Positions 50,027-58,968 of a DNA stretch of 64,000 nt are shown piece by piece; positions within the stretch are counted from its first letter, which is position 1, and every line of letters begins with the position of its first letter. The notes under the pieces were generated by a model. It searched no databases, was not told where the DNA came from, and was given only the letters and a program-made list of their open reading frames with translations. The stretch comes from Tetragenococcus koreensis (lineage in GTDB: Bacteria; Bacillota; Bacilli; Lactobacillales; Enterococcaceae). A program made the position numbers and the translations under genes. Location: positions 1,240,001 through 1,304,000 of the forward strand of contig NZ_CP027786.1 in NCBI RefSeq assembly GCF_003795145.1, read 5' to 3'.

Positions 50027-50509
50027 ATGTTTACTTTTGAAAACTATCAACCTAAATACCTCGCCAAAATGACAGCCATTTGGAATAACGTACTAACGGA
50101 TGGCATTGCTTTTCCAGGAGAAGAGCTTTTCACCGAAAACGAGTTTGAAAAATACTTAACTGAGCATTCCATCGTTAGATGTATGACAATCGATGATGTT
50201 TTAGCTGGTTTTTACGTCGTCCACCCTAACAATATTGGTCGTTGTAGCCATACGGCCAATGCTAGTTATTGTATGGACAAAGCGTTTCGTGGAAAAAGAG
50301 CATTTCCCAGACTCGTACAAGATTCATTAAAACAAACAAAAGAAGCTGGGTTTATGGGAATGCAATTCAATGCTGTCGTTTCCTTAAATAAACCAGCAAT
50401 TCATACCTATCAGGAGAATGGTTTTGAAATAGTAGGCACAATTCCAGCAGGATTTCGTCTAAAAGATGATAGTTATTCGGATATGTATATTATGCATAGA
50501 AATTTGTAA
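50027..50509 (+). CDS. GNAT-family N-acetyltransferase
   Basis: Acetyltransferase of 160 residues. It starts TFENYQPKYLAKMTAIWN, has YCMDKAFRGKRAFPRLVQDSL as a weakly conserved acetyl-CoA loop and AVVSLNKPAIHTYQENGFEIVG as the last motif. AAGGAG precedes the ATG. Single gene ending at a terminator. Substrate unknown. Confidence 0.87.
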   Translation: MFTFENYQPKYLAKMTAIWNNVLTDGIAFPGEELFTENEFEKYLTEHSIVRCMTIDDVLAGFYVVHPNNIGRCSHTANASYCMDKAFRGKRAFPRLVQDSLKQTKEAGFMGMQFNAVVSLNKPAIHTYQENGFEIVGTIPAGFRLKDDSYSDMYIMHRNL

Positions 50510-50515
50510 TGTTAT

Positions 50516-50560
50516 AAAAAAGTGCTTGAACCTGATAAATGAAGGTCAAGCACTTTTATA
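50516..50560. terminator. Bidirectional terminator
   Basis: AAAAGTGCTTGA/TCAAGCACTTTT forms an 12-bp stem with inner ACCT/AGGT pairs and A/T flanks, between the GNAT gene and the convergent MDR reductase. Confidence 0.82.
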
Positions 50561-50570
50561 ATCGTTAATA

Positions 50571-51518
50571 TTACTCGTTTACTAAAACAATTTGTCCGAA
50601 TTTGCCTTTTTTATTGTAGTTTTCATAGGCTTCTTCCGCGTCCTCCAGTGAATAAGTAGCGTGTAGTGGTACTATCATTTCACCTTTTTCAACAAAAGGC
50701 AGCACTTCTTTTTCCACTGCGCGAATAGCTGTCGCTTTACCTTCTTTCGGTCTTTTGCGTAACGCTCTACCGTAAACCGCTGCTTGCTTAAAGGCAAGTT
50801 TGGATATATCCACATTGGCATCTGCGCCACTCATGAAACCAATACAAATAATTCTTCCCTGATAATTTAAGGCATCTATATTGGCTGCAAAATCTGCAGC
50901 TCCAATTAGTTCTAAAATAACATCATAAGGCCCATAATTTTCCATATCGGCTGGAGCAATCACTCCATCTGCTCCTAATTTTTTGGTCGCTTCTCTGGTA
51001 TCAGGATTTCTAACTGATGCAATCACTTCTGCGCCTATTGACTTAGCAATTTGTACAGCTGCGACTCCGACAGCGCCAGCAGCACCAGTAATTAGCACAC
51101 GTTCTCCCGGACGTAGGTTACCTTTAGTGCTTAAAGCATCATGCGCGGTAATAAAAGCTTCTGGAAAACTACCTGCTGCTTCCCAACTCAATGACCTAGG
51201 CATTGGCATTAAGAAACGTTCGTTAACAGCGATGATTTCAGCCTGCGCACCTCCACTAACTAACCCCATAACGCGGTCTCCAACAGAGAATCTTTCAGTT
51301 TCAGGCCCAATCTCAACGACTTCACCAGCAAATTCTAAACCAGGAATATCAGCCGGAGCATCGACAGGAGCAGGATAACCACCCATTTTTTGCATGACAT
51401 CTGCGTTATTCATGCCAGCAGCGTGAATTTTGACTAGAACTTCTCCTACACTTACTTGCGGAGCTTCCCGTTGTTTAACTGCGATTTCGTTATTTTCTGT
51501 TATCGTTACAGCCTTCAT
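50571..51518 (-). CDS. NADPH-dependent MDR oxidoreductase (quinone reductase-like)
   Basis: A 315-residue zinc-free medium-chain reductase: GroES-like part with AAGMNNADVMQKMGGYP and LEFAGEVV, then the nucleotide loop ITGAAGAVGVAAVQIAKS. Probably reduces quinones or enals with NADPH. The ATG behind AAGGAGAG is used; an in-frame start 24 codons upstream lacks a ribosome-binding site. Third MDR reductase of this window, not closely similar to the other two. Single gene. Confidence 0.9.
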   Translation of the reverse strand: MKAVTITENNEIAVKQREAPQVSVGEVLVKIHAAGMNNADVMQKMGGYPAPVDAPADIPGLEFAGEVVEIGPETERFSVGDRVMGLVSGGAQAEIIAVNERFLMPMPRSLSWEAAGSFPEAFITAHDALSTKGNLRPGERVLITGAAGAVGVAAVQIAKSIGAEVIASVRNPDTREATKKLGADGVIAPADMENYGPYDVILELIGAADFAANIDALNYQGRIICIGFMSGADANVDISKLAFKQAAVYGRALRKRPKEGKATAIRAVEKEVLPFVEKGEMIVPLHATYSLEDAEEAYENYNKKGKFGQIVLVNE

Positions 51519-51764
51519 TCTATCTCTCCTTACTCCTATTTTTAATAGAGTACCTTTATTTATCTTAGTGGTTAAACAAATGACGGTCAAATTTTTTGGA
51601 TAAAAATGTTATGTTTTCATTTGTCTATTTCAATATAATGGGCCACTTATCTTACAAAGTCACCCGCCTATCCATATTTTCTATACATTTCTAATAAAGT
51701 AAACTATGCTACACTGTTAATGAAACTTTTCAGATATGAAAACAAAAAAAGTGAGGAAATATAA

Positions 51765-52571
51765 ATGAAAACTTTTGAATTATCGTTAAAGACATCTGAG
51801 CCAAATATGCCGAGTTCAATTAATGTATACCTACGAGAAAATGTGACTGCAGAGAAAGAATCATTTCCTGCAGTGGTTATTTGTCCCGGCGGAGGGTATG
51901 AATTTATAGCCTCTGTAGAATCTGAACCACTAGCTCTAGCTTTTCTTTCACAGGGCTTTCAAGCTATCGTTTTGAACTATACAACCATGCAAGATGGGCT
52001 GCAAAAAAATTTCTTAAATTCAAATATCTTACAAATAGCAAAAACCTTCGAAATCATTGAACAAAACAAAGATGAATGGCAAATTGATCCAAATAAAATT
52101 TTCTTATTAGGTTGTTCTGCGGGTGGACATCTGGCAGCTTCTTATTCAACGAGTTGGCATACAATTAGGAGTGATGACCATTCTGTTAATCTGCAGCCAA
52201 GGGGAACCATTCTCTGCTATCCTGTTACTGGATTTGAATTTGGCTGGCCAAGGAATACGTCGCATTTTGATTTTTTAATTGAAGATTTGAAAGAGTTTGA
52301 AACGCCTGACAAAATAAATCAAAACACGCCCGATACTTTTATCTGGCATACAGCAAATGACCCCTCGGTTCCAGTCTTAAACACCTTGAAGTATTGTGAA
52401 AAATTAGAAGAAAACGACATAAAATTTGAATGTCATATTTTTGAAACAGGACTCCATGGTTTATCCTTAGCTACAAGATCATCGGCAAAATATATGACAC
52501 AAGATTATATTGATTCAGATATTGCAACGTGGTTTCCAACATGTATAAAGTGGCTAAACAAACGTCTTTAA
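51765..52571 (+). CDS. Alpha/beta hydrolase (esterase, BD-FAE/acetyl-xylan esterase-like)
   Basis: A 268-residue alpha/beta hydrolase. PAVVICPGGGYEFI is the oxyanion HGGG-like region, LLGCSAGGHLAASYS the nucleophile elbow (Ser), and the aspartate and histidine are likely in TANDPSVPV and ETGLHGLSLA. The pattern fits bacterial esterases that remove acetyl or feruloyl groups from carbohydrates. No signal peptide, so it is cytoplasmic. GTGAGGAAA before the ATG; terminator follows. Confidence 0.88.
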   Translation: MKTFELSLKTSEPNMPSSINVYLRENVTAEKESFPAVVICPGGGYEFIASVESEPLALAFLSQGFQAIVLNYTTMQDGLQKNFLNSNILQIAKTFEIIEQNKDEWQIDPNKIFLLGCSAGGHLAASYSTSWHTIRSDDHSVNLQPRGTILCYPVTGFEFGWPRNTSHFDFLIEDLKEFETPDKINQNTPDTFIWHTANDPSVPVLNTLKYCEKLEENDIKFECHIFETGLHGLSLATRSSAKYMTQDYIDSDIATWFPTCIKWLNKRL

Positions 52572-52627
52572 TAAAATAGCTTATAGTATAGCGGGTTGGC
52601 TATAGAAATGAAAAGTAAAATATCGAT

Positions 52628-52670
52628 TAAAAAAGAGAGTCCCTTTATTGAAGGGAACTCTCTTTTTTGG
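52628..52670. terminator. Terminator of the esterase gene
   Basis: AAAAAAGAGAGT-CCCTT and AAGGG-ACTCTCTTTTTT form a long stem with one mismatch and a 5-base loop, symmetric enough for both directions. Confidence 0.88.
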
Positions 52671-52748
52671 CAATGAAATTGTATTGAAATTTTAAGGATA
52701 CTCGAAGCTCTCAGTTCATGTTTGAAAAGAACACGATTATAAAATGCC

Positions 52749-54227
52749 TCATATTTCTTCTTTTGAAATCATCCGCAATTGCTGCTCTTTAAACTCATAC
52801 ACTTCATCAGCCACTTTTTCTACAAAATAAGGATCATGAGAAGTGAGTAAAACTGTGCCTTCGTATCCAGCTATTAATTTTTCTAAAGCTTCGGTTGTTT
52901 TCAAATCAATGAAATTTGTAGGCTCGTCTAATACCAGTACATTTGAAGGGCGAGCAAATAGTAATGCAATCGACAGTCTAGTTGCTTCACCTCCACTTAA
53001 ACCAGATAGCGGCTTGCTTACCTCGAATTGAGCAAAATTCAAATTATTTAAAATACTACGAACAAGGCTTTCCGGATATTCCGTATGCTTCATCAAAAAG
53101 GACAAAATCGTTTCATCACCAAATAATTTATAATCCATTTGACGATAAACTGAAAAAACTACTTTAGGCGATAAAATGATTCCTTCATTATTATTTACAA
53201 TATAATCAAGTAATGTCGACTTGCCGATGCCATTTTCACCAACAATCGCTATTTTCTTTCCTAAACTGAATTGAAAATCAACTTTATCCAAAAGAATTTT
53301 ATTACCCGCAACTAAATGAAGGTTTTCGCCACGGATCGGAAACTTATTATGAATTTCCACTGATTTTGGCGAAGGAAAAGCGATCTCTTGCTGTTTTTCA
53401 TTCGGTGTTACTTCTTGTAGCTTGGACAAACGTGCTTCCATTGATTTAGCAGTTTTTTGCATGTTCTTTTGTACGGTATCTTTTTGTTTTGAAGAAGCCA
53501 GGCGATCAGGACGAATATTTTGCTGCTTTTTCTTATTGGAAACTTTGCTTGCTTTTTCTGCTTGTTCTTTCTTTTTCGTAATAGCTGTTTCTAAACGTTT
53601 TTTCTCTTGCAAATAGTTTTCTGTCGCCCGTTCATTTTCGATATATTCTAATTCTTTCTGTTGTTTGTAAGAATCATAGTTACCCTCGTATTCAACGACT
53701 TTACCATCTTGAACTTCCCATATTTTGTTTGCCAATTGGTTCAAAAAGTAACGATCGTGGCTTACAAACAATAAAGTTCCATAATAATATCGTAATTCTT
53801 CCACTAATTTTTTTATACTTTCTTGATCAAGATGTGTGGTAGGTTCATCCAGCAAGAGCCCCATTTGATAAACCGAAAGAAGCTGAGCCAAACGAAACTT
53901 CGATTCTTCGCCACCACTTAGTGTCTGAACATTATTTTTAGGGATAGCAAACTGGCTTACCAATTCCCAATCGAGTGAATCTATATTAAATAATTCATCA
54001 AGCTCAGCTATTTGCGGATAATAATTAAATTCTGTTTCCCTTTGTACCTCTCCTTCTGGTATCAAATCGCCATGAATGATTTTTAGTAACGTGGACTTTC
54101 CTTGTCCGTTTCCTCCAATGATGCCAATTCGGTCATTTTCGTAAACAGATAATTCTTCGATATTTAGTATTTCTTTTGCTCCAAAATTTTGTTGTATATT
54201 CGTTAATTTAACGGTTAATTTTTCCAT
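52749..54227 (-). CDS. ABC-F ribosomal protection protein (Msr type)
   Basis: Cytoplasmic protein of 492 residues with two ATPase domains and no membrane part. Walker A GGNGQGKSTLL and GENGIGKSTLL, signatures LSGGEESK and LSGGEATRLS, and Walker B LLDEPTTHLD and VLDEPTNFID are visible. The charged linker between the domains (about residues 185-290) is the antibiotic-resistance domain that reaches into the ribosome to displace macrolides, streptogramin B or similar drugs. Length equals Msr(C) of E. faecium. Upstream an ErmDL-like leader peptide and a terminator indicate drug-inducible attenuation. Confidence 0.92.
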   Translation of the reverse strand: MEKLTVKLTNIQQNFGAKEILNIEELSVYENDRIGIIGGNGQGKSTLLKIIHGDLIPEGEVQRETEFNYYPQIAELDELFNIDSLDWELVSQFAIPKNNVQTLSGGEESKFRLAQLLSVYQMGLLLDEPTTHLDQESIKKLVEELRYYYGTLLFVSHDRYFLNQLANKIWEVQDGKVVEYEGNYDSYKQQKELEYIENERATENYLQEKKRLETAITKKKEQAEKASKVSNKKKQQNIRPDRLASSKQKDTVQKNMQKTAKSMEARLSKLQEVTPNEKQQEIAFPSPKSVEIHNKFPIRGENLHLVAGNKILLDKVDFQFSLGKKIAIVGENGIGKSTLLDYIVNNNEGIILSPKVVFSVYRQMDYKLFGDETILSFLMKHTEYPESLVRSILNNLNFAQFEVSKPLSGLSGGEATRLSIALLFARPSNVLVLDEPTNFIDLKTTEALEKLIAGYEGTVLLTSHDPYFVEKVADEVYEFKEQQLRMISKEEI

Positions 54228-54267
54228 AGTGCGTTCCTTTCTTACTTAGGAAAAGGAAAAATGAGCA

Positions 54268-54303
54268 CACAAAAAGGGATAGTCTTCTACGGAACTATCC
54301 CAG
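54268..54303 (-). terminator. Attenuator terminator of the ABC-F gene
   Basis: GGGATAGT and ACTATCCC make an 8-bp stem with a 10-base loop, followed by TTTTTG on the minus strand, between the leader peptide and the ABC-F start. It would stop basal transcription until a stalled ribosome on the leader ORF changes the folding. Confidence 0.78.
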
Positions 54304-54386
54304 CTATTTCAGTTTATATTTATCAGAAAAGTATACACTCATCCCTTGAAATCGCCATTCCTAAGACTTTTGAATTTAATATTTAA

Positions 54387-54431
54387 TTATTGATTCAAAA
54401 GTAAAAAACGCAATCTCATAGATGCAACCAT
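54387..54431 (-). CDS. ErmDL-like macrolide-sensing leader peptide
   Basis: A 14-residue ORF MVASMRLRFLLLNQ with AGGAGG ten bases before its ATG, about 160 bases before the ABC-F start. It is nearly identical in plan to the ErmD leader MTHSMRLRFPTLNQ and to the Msr(A) leader MTASMRLK. The Arg-Leu-Arg motif is the known site where macrolide-bound ribosomes stall. It should therefore act as the drug sensor for the gene downstream. Confidence 0.88.
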   Translation of the reverse strand: MVASMRLRFLLLNQ

Positions 54432-54546
54432 TGTATACTTCCCTCCTTCATAATTTTCATCCTAATAGTAACTTAATCGTTCAAAAAAGTAAAGTTTTTG
54501 CTTGTTTAAGTAGAATTAACACTCATTAAAATAATAATTATTATAT

Positions 54547-55278
54547 TTATTTTTCCAAAGTCGATTCATGAACCATATTTTTTTGAATATTAAAATTAGC
54601 TTCGTATTTGTTCTTTTCTACAAAGACTAATATAAAATTAACTAAAAGTGGAATTGCGATAAACCAAATGCTGTGAGCACCATAAAAATACCATGAAAAA
54701 TAGCCAACGACCACACCTATGTAAAAACTTAAAAATGTACTACCATAAAATTTTGCTTTTTCTAATTTTTCTCTTCTTTCAGGATTATTTTTTGTCATAA
54801 AAAGACATTCCATTATTGAAATTGTCGTTTGCTTCAGGTTATTTGTGCAAAAAACCGTAGCGCTCGCATATCCCTTAGCGCCTTTAAACACGCACCATTG
54901 GAACGCAGTAGCAAAGAAAAAAGGATATAGCGCAATAACAGGATCCATGCTAAGCGGGGAAAAACCAACGATAATAGCTGCCATAAAATCAAAAAAAATA
55001 GCAAGGTATCGCTGGTCTAATTTGCCTTTTTTTTCAAGTATAGTGGCTAAAACTATGCCGCTTATAAAAATTAGAACAGCTAGCAAACGGATGATTGCCC
55101 CTGTCAGATCTTTTCCTAGAATATTTCCTACCATTTCAATTAAATTAACTGTTTGGGCTTGGCCAAAATTTCCCATACGACTTACGATTGCATATACACC
55201 AAAAAAGCCACCACAAAGTGTGATCATATAGTGAATATAGGCATCCATTTTCTTCATATTTTTTAGGATTTTTTCCAA
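54547..55278 (-). CDS. YoaK/DUF1275-family membrane protein
   Basis: A 243-residue membrane protein with about six helices: YIHYMITLCGGFFGVYAI, LLAVLIFISGIVLATIL, FFDFMAAIIVGF, then FYIGVVVGYFSWYFYGAHSIWFIAIPLLVNFILVF. DUF1275 proteins are of unknown function. Starts are TTG codons behind AAAGGAG; I use the second, which has the better spacing, but the one two codons earlier or an ATG at codon 8 is possible. Single gene. Confidence 0.82.
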   Translation of the reverse strand: MEKILKNMKKMDAYIHYMITLCGGFFGVYAIVSRMGNFGQAQTVNLIEMVGNILGKDLTGAIIRLLAVLIFISGIVLATILEKKGKLDQRYLAIFFDFMAAIIVGFSPLSMDPVIALYPFFFATAFQWCVFKGAKGYASATVFCTNNLKQTTISIMECLFMTKNNPERREKLEKAKFYGSTFLSFYIGVVVGYFSWYFYGAHSIWFIAIPLLVNFILVFVEKNKYEANFNIQKNMVHESTLEK

Positions 55279-55555
55279 TGACAAACTCTCCTTTGGTCTA
55301 TTTGTTTTTTTAGAGAGTAAAATCTCTCATTCTTTTGGTGTTAATCCTAAAAAATAAGAATTAACAACATGCATAAGAAGCAGTGATTTATTGTTTTTGA
55401 CTCTCGTTTGACTTGTAATATAACAATTTACTCTATCAGAAAATACACACTCCATTTTTGGCAAAATAATTCTTTAAAAATCTTTTCCTTTGTTATGTAT
55501 AGTCCGTAATATCTTTTTTGAACGAAACGCAAAAAAATCGCTAAGGACAAAAGCA

Positions 55556-55593
55556 AAAAAAGAGAGCATCCTATGATCAGGATACCCTCTAAA
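55556..55593 (-). terminator. Terminator of rpmE2
   Basis: AGAGGGTATCCT and AGGATGCTCTCT form a stem with two mismatches and loop GATCAT, followed by seven T on the minus strand. The roughly 270 bases further left, up to the YoaK gene, are AT-rich with no supported gene. Confidence 0.82.
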
Positions 55594-55615
55594 AGCTGAT
55601 AAATCAGCGTTTTTA

Positions 55616-55879
55616 TTATTCCACAGCGTTGGTATCTTTGAAACCGTATTTTTTGTTGAAACGGTCCACTGGTCCATCTGCTTGCGTGAATTTTTGTCGT
55701 CCAGTATAGAATGGATGTGAATCAGAAGTTACTTCAACACGGATTACTGGGTAAGTATTGCCGTCTTCCCATTCGATGGTTTCTTCTGAGTTTTTTGTTG
55801 AACCTGACAAGAATTTAAAGCCGGTTGTTGTGTCCATAAATACAACTGGATGATATTCTGGATGAATATTTTGTCTCAT
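55616..55879 (-). CDS. rpmE2: 50S ribosomal protein L31, type B
   Basis: An 87-residue ribosomal protein. The [24 protein letters not shown] start and [27 protein letters not shown] end are the L31 pattern. Zinc-binding cysteines are absent, which identifies the zinc-independent B type used when zinc is scarce. In enterococci it follows rho directly; here an ISLre2 element has been inserted between them. Confidence 0.96.
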   Translation of the reverse strand: MRQNIHPEYHPVVFMDTTTGFKFLSGSTKNSEETIEWEDGNTYPVIRVEVTSDSHPFYTGRQKFTQADGPVDRFNKKYGFKDTNAVE

Positions 55880-56073
55880 ATTATTACGCTCCTTTGCCCT
55901 GAGTTATTTACTAAATCAGAGTTATTTCTTTACAACACGAATATCTTAACATTTTTTATTGGTGGATGCAATTAACTTTTATCTCTTGTATGTGTCAAAT
56001 TTTCTGAGGTTGAATAAAAAAGAGGCATTTTGGACAGCCACTATTTATTTTTTGATCGTTCATAAGCCTCCCT

Positions 56074-56123
56074 TGCGGTCGGCTGGCCCCATTACTTATG
56101 ATGGAAAAAAGCCCCTTTCCATC
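56074..56123 (-). terminator. Terminator inside the ISLre2 element
   Basis: CCCCATTACTTATGATGGAAA and its exact complement form a 21-bp stem with a 7-10 base loop behind the transposase. It would block transcription from rho or the transposase into rpmE2. Confidence 0.85.
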
Positions 56124-57540
56124 ATAAGTAATGGGGAGTTGGATTTAATTGCTTAAGATTGTTCGAAAACTGGCCTAGCGGGGAACTCTTCGCATAGCCT
56201 TCCGCGATTTGTCCACTAAAAACTCCTTCATGCGAATAAAATTTCGGTTTTTTCTGAACAGCGCGTTTCATCTTTTTCCACTTTTGTTCCCGCTCAACGT
56301 CCTTCTGAGGGAGTTCATCATATTGATTGAGCCATCCGTTAATTTCATGGTTTCGAAGACTATCAATCACTTGAATCATAGCGGTGGCGCCTGTCTTCGT
56401 CCATAATCGTCCTTGCCGTTTCATTCGATAGGTGATTTTTCGATGCGTACTTTCAATGGTGCCAATACAAGCTTGGGGATCTTGAACCCCTCGATCTTTC
56501 AGCGGACGTAAATAAGGCCAGTTCCGTACGAAATACGCCGATAGAAGGCGCAGCTGCTCATTCGCTTTTTCTTCGTCTTCCACGATCAAACTCTCCGCAG
56601 TATCTAAACATGTTTGGACTTTATCCCAATCATACTGTCGAAGGGCTTCCTGTATTTTCGGTTGAAGTTGGGGGACGAAATACAAACGCTCTTTGACTTT
56701 TCGCTGCACGTGATAGCGATCGCGGAAGTGCTCATGTCGTAAACAACCGAGCGCCAATTCGTCAAAGACCGCTTTTTCATAACCTGAACCCCCATCACTG
56801 TTGGAAACCACAACCGTATCTCTCAAATCGTAATTCGCCTGGAGATAATGCATCATTTCTCGTTGGGCTTTTTGTCGATTCAGATCACTGATAAAATGCG
56901 GGTGGATCAAAGTCGAGCGTTTGCCTTCTTCCTGTTTTCCTTCACACACTTGAAAACGATGAATTTCGAGTGGTTGTTTTTTCTGTCCATGAATTCGCAC
57001 ACCGTCCCCTTCCAGGTAAAGAAACGGCACTTTTTTCTTCTCTACAACCTCGTCATAACGTTCTTCTCGCGTGCTTCTTGCTTGAATAAGTTTTCCGGTT
57101 TGAACAACGAGTTGTTGGACATTTTGATGGCTCATACTCCACGACGTTAAACAATCAACGGCTTTTGCGACATGGCGATAGACCATCATCGAACCTAACT
57201 CAGCGACGTTTCGCAGCACCAATGAACTATAACGGCTTCCTTTACGAATCCCTAAAAACTTATCGAGCGGGTAATAAATATCGCCTGACGCGTTTTTCAT
57301 TCGTCTTCGATGGAAGGTCACGGTGCCAAAAAGAAAGGTTACCGTCCGGGAGCTTTTTCGATCACTTTGATAGCCTTGCGCTTTGGCTTCGATAAAAAGC
57401 TCATCATCTAACTGGCGAAAGGCCTCTTGTGCTAAGAAAATGATCAGTTGGGAAAAGAAGTGCATCATCGCCTTTTCTCGTCTTAAAAAGGAGGTTTCCT
57501 CCTTCATTACTTTAACTAAATCTGTTATAATAGACTCCAT
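56122..57540 (-). CDS. ISLre2-family transposase (UPF0236)
   Basis: A 472-residue transposase of the UPF0236/ISLre2 family. Segments include FLFGTVTFHRRRMKN, VPFLYLEGDGVRIHGQKK (probable catalytic aspartate), VVVSNSDGGSGYEKAVFDEL and the late CIGTIESTHRKITYRMKRQGR with the likely glutamate. The gene is full length, with the ATG just inside the right end. Confidence 0.93.
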   Translation of the reverse strand: MESIITDLVKVMKEETSFLRREKAMMHFFSQLIIFLAQEAFRQLDDELFIEAKAQGYQSDRKSSRTVTFLFGTVTFHRRRMKNASGDIYYPLDKFLGIRKGSRYSSLVLRNVAELGSMMVYRHVAKAVDCLTSWSMSHQNVQQLVVQTGKLIQARSTREERYDEVVEKKKVPFLYLEGDGVRIHGQKKQPLEIHRFQVCEGKQEEGKRSTLIHPHFISDLNRQKAQREMMHYLQANYDLRDTVVVSNSDGGSGYEKAVFDELALGCLRHEHFRDRYHVQRKVKERLYFVPQLQPKIQEALRQYDWDKVQTCLDTAESLIVEDEEKANEQLRLLSAYFVRNWPYLRPLKDRGVQDPQACIGTIESTHRKITYRMKRQGRLWTKTGATAMIQVIDSLRNHEINGWLNQYDELPQKDVEREQKWKKMKRAVQKKPKFYSHEGVFSGQIAEGYAKSSPLGQFSNNLKQLNPTPHYL

Positions 57541-57672
57541 AAGAAACCGCCTCTGTTATTAGTGCCTGTCACAGCCCAATAACTAGAGTAACGGTTTCTT
57601 TTTTATTCGTCTAGGGTTGACCTCAATAAATTTTACACTTAGTTATCTCTTTGTTTCTTCTATTCGTAATTT

Positions 57673-58968
57673 CTATCTTTTTATATTTCTTTTGGGCTTT
57701 TTATCGGTAAATGAAACATCATGGAAAGTATCTAAGAATTCTTGATTGGTTTTCGTTTTCTTTAAGAAACGGATAAATTGTTCGGTATATTCTAATGAAT
57801 CACCAAGCATATTGTTCCGTAAACGCCAAGTTTCTTCCAATTGTTCTGGGCTCATCAATAATTCTTCTTTACGCGTACTTGAACGTTTCAAATCAATTGC
57901 TGGGAAGATGCGTCGTTCTGCTAACTGACGGGAAAGGTGCATTTCCATATTTCCCGTACCTTTAAATTCTTCATAGATCACATCATCCATCCGACTACCT
58001 GTATCGACCAAAGCAGTTGCTAAAATCGTTAGGCTGCCGCCTTCTTCAATGTTTCGAGCTGCCCCAAAGAATTTTTTGGGTTTGTATAAAGCAGCTGGAT
58101 CAATCCCACCGCTTAGTGTCCGGCCACTTGGTGGTACGACCAAATTATATGCTCGAGCTAAACGAGTAATACTATCCATTAAGATAACGACATCGCGCTT
58201 GTCTTCTACTAAACGCATCGCCCGCTCTAAAACTAGTTCTGAAACGCGCGTGTGGTTATTTGGTTGTAAATCAAAAGTAGAGTACACCACTTCGCCATTT
58301 ACACTACGTTCTAAATCCGTTACTTCTTCAGGACGTTCATCAATCAACAGAACGATTAATTCTACGTCCGGATAATTTTCTGTAATTCCATTAGCAACTT
58401 CTTTTAAAATGCTTGTCTTTCCTGCTTTAGGAGGCGCAACGATCAGTCCGCGTTGACCAAAACCAACGGGTGAAAATAAATCCATAATACGCGTAGAAAC
58501 TCGTCCTGGAGTTGTTTCTAAGGTAAAAGGTTTTTCTGGATAAAGAGCTGTCAATGCTGGAAAATGAGGACGTTTTTTTGCTTCTTCCGGATTTTTTCCG
58601 TTTACACTTTCAACGTGCATCAATCCGTAATAACGTTCTGATTCTTTAGGTGGACGTGCTTTTCCGGCGACCTTATCTCCGTTTCTTAAACTGAAACGAC
58701 GAATTTGTGAATTCGAAATATAAATATCTTCGGCACTCGGACCATAATTGATGGGTCTTAAGAAACCATAGCCATCTTGCGAAATGATATCTAAGATCCC
58801 TTCCATATAGAAGAAGCCTTGTTTTTCCGCTTGAGCACGGATTACAGCTAAAGATAATTCTTTTTTATTCATTTGGCTATAATACGAAATCTTAAAATCG
58901 CGCGCATAATTATAGATTTCTTTTAGCGTCATATTATCTAATTCCGCCATCGTTAAATAATCGCTCAT
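57673..58968 (-). CDS. rho: Transcription termination factor Rho
   Basis: Hexameric RNA helicase of 431 residues that ends transcription on untranslated RNA. It has the N-terminal Rho domain ([25 protein letters not shown]), the RNA-binding cold-shock-like part with [16 protein letters not shown], Walker [13 protein letters not shown], Walker [17 protein letters not shown] and the Q-loop [13 protein letters not shown]. It overlaps murA by four bases. Before the IS arrived it would have continued into rpmE2. Confidence 0.97.
   Translation of the reverse strand: MSDYLTMAELDNMTLKEIYNYARDFKISYYSQMNKKELSLAVIRAQAEKQGFFYMEGILDIISQDGYGFLRPINYGPSAEDIYISNSQIRRFSLRNGDKVAGKARPPKESERYYGLMHVESVNGKNPEEAKKRPHFPALTALYPEKPFTLETTPGRVSTRIMDLFSPVGFGQRGLIVAPPKAGKTSILKEVANGITENYPDVELIVLLIDERPEEVTDLERSVNGEVVYSTFDLQPNNHTRVSELVLERAMRLVEDKRDVVILMDSITRLARAYNLVVPPSGRTLSGGIDPAALYKPKKFFGAARNIEEGGSLTILATALVDTGSRMDDVIYEEFKGTGNMEMHLSRQLAERRIFPAIDLKRSSTRKEELLMSPEQLEETWRLRNNMLGDSLEYTEQFIRFLKKTKTNQEFLDTFHDVSFTDKKPKRNIKR

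Larger units (their letters stand above)
55988..57642. mobile_element. ISLre2-family insertion sequence, 1655 bp, between rho and rpmE2
   Basis: Imperfect inverted repeats of about 25 bases lie at both ends: left ATGTGTCAAATTTTCTGAGG, and right end reversed AAGTGTAAAATTTATTGAGG. The same 9 bases, TTATCTCTT, flank the element (55979-55987 and 57643-57651), the duplication size of the ISLre2 family. It carries one transposase gene and its own strong terminator. Confidence 0.93.

Noticed and set aside
50983-51378. Plus-strand ORF of 131 codons
   Set aside because: Complement of the MDR reductase gene, which has clear family motifs; no ribosome-binding site.
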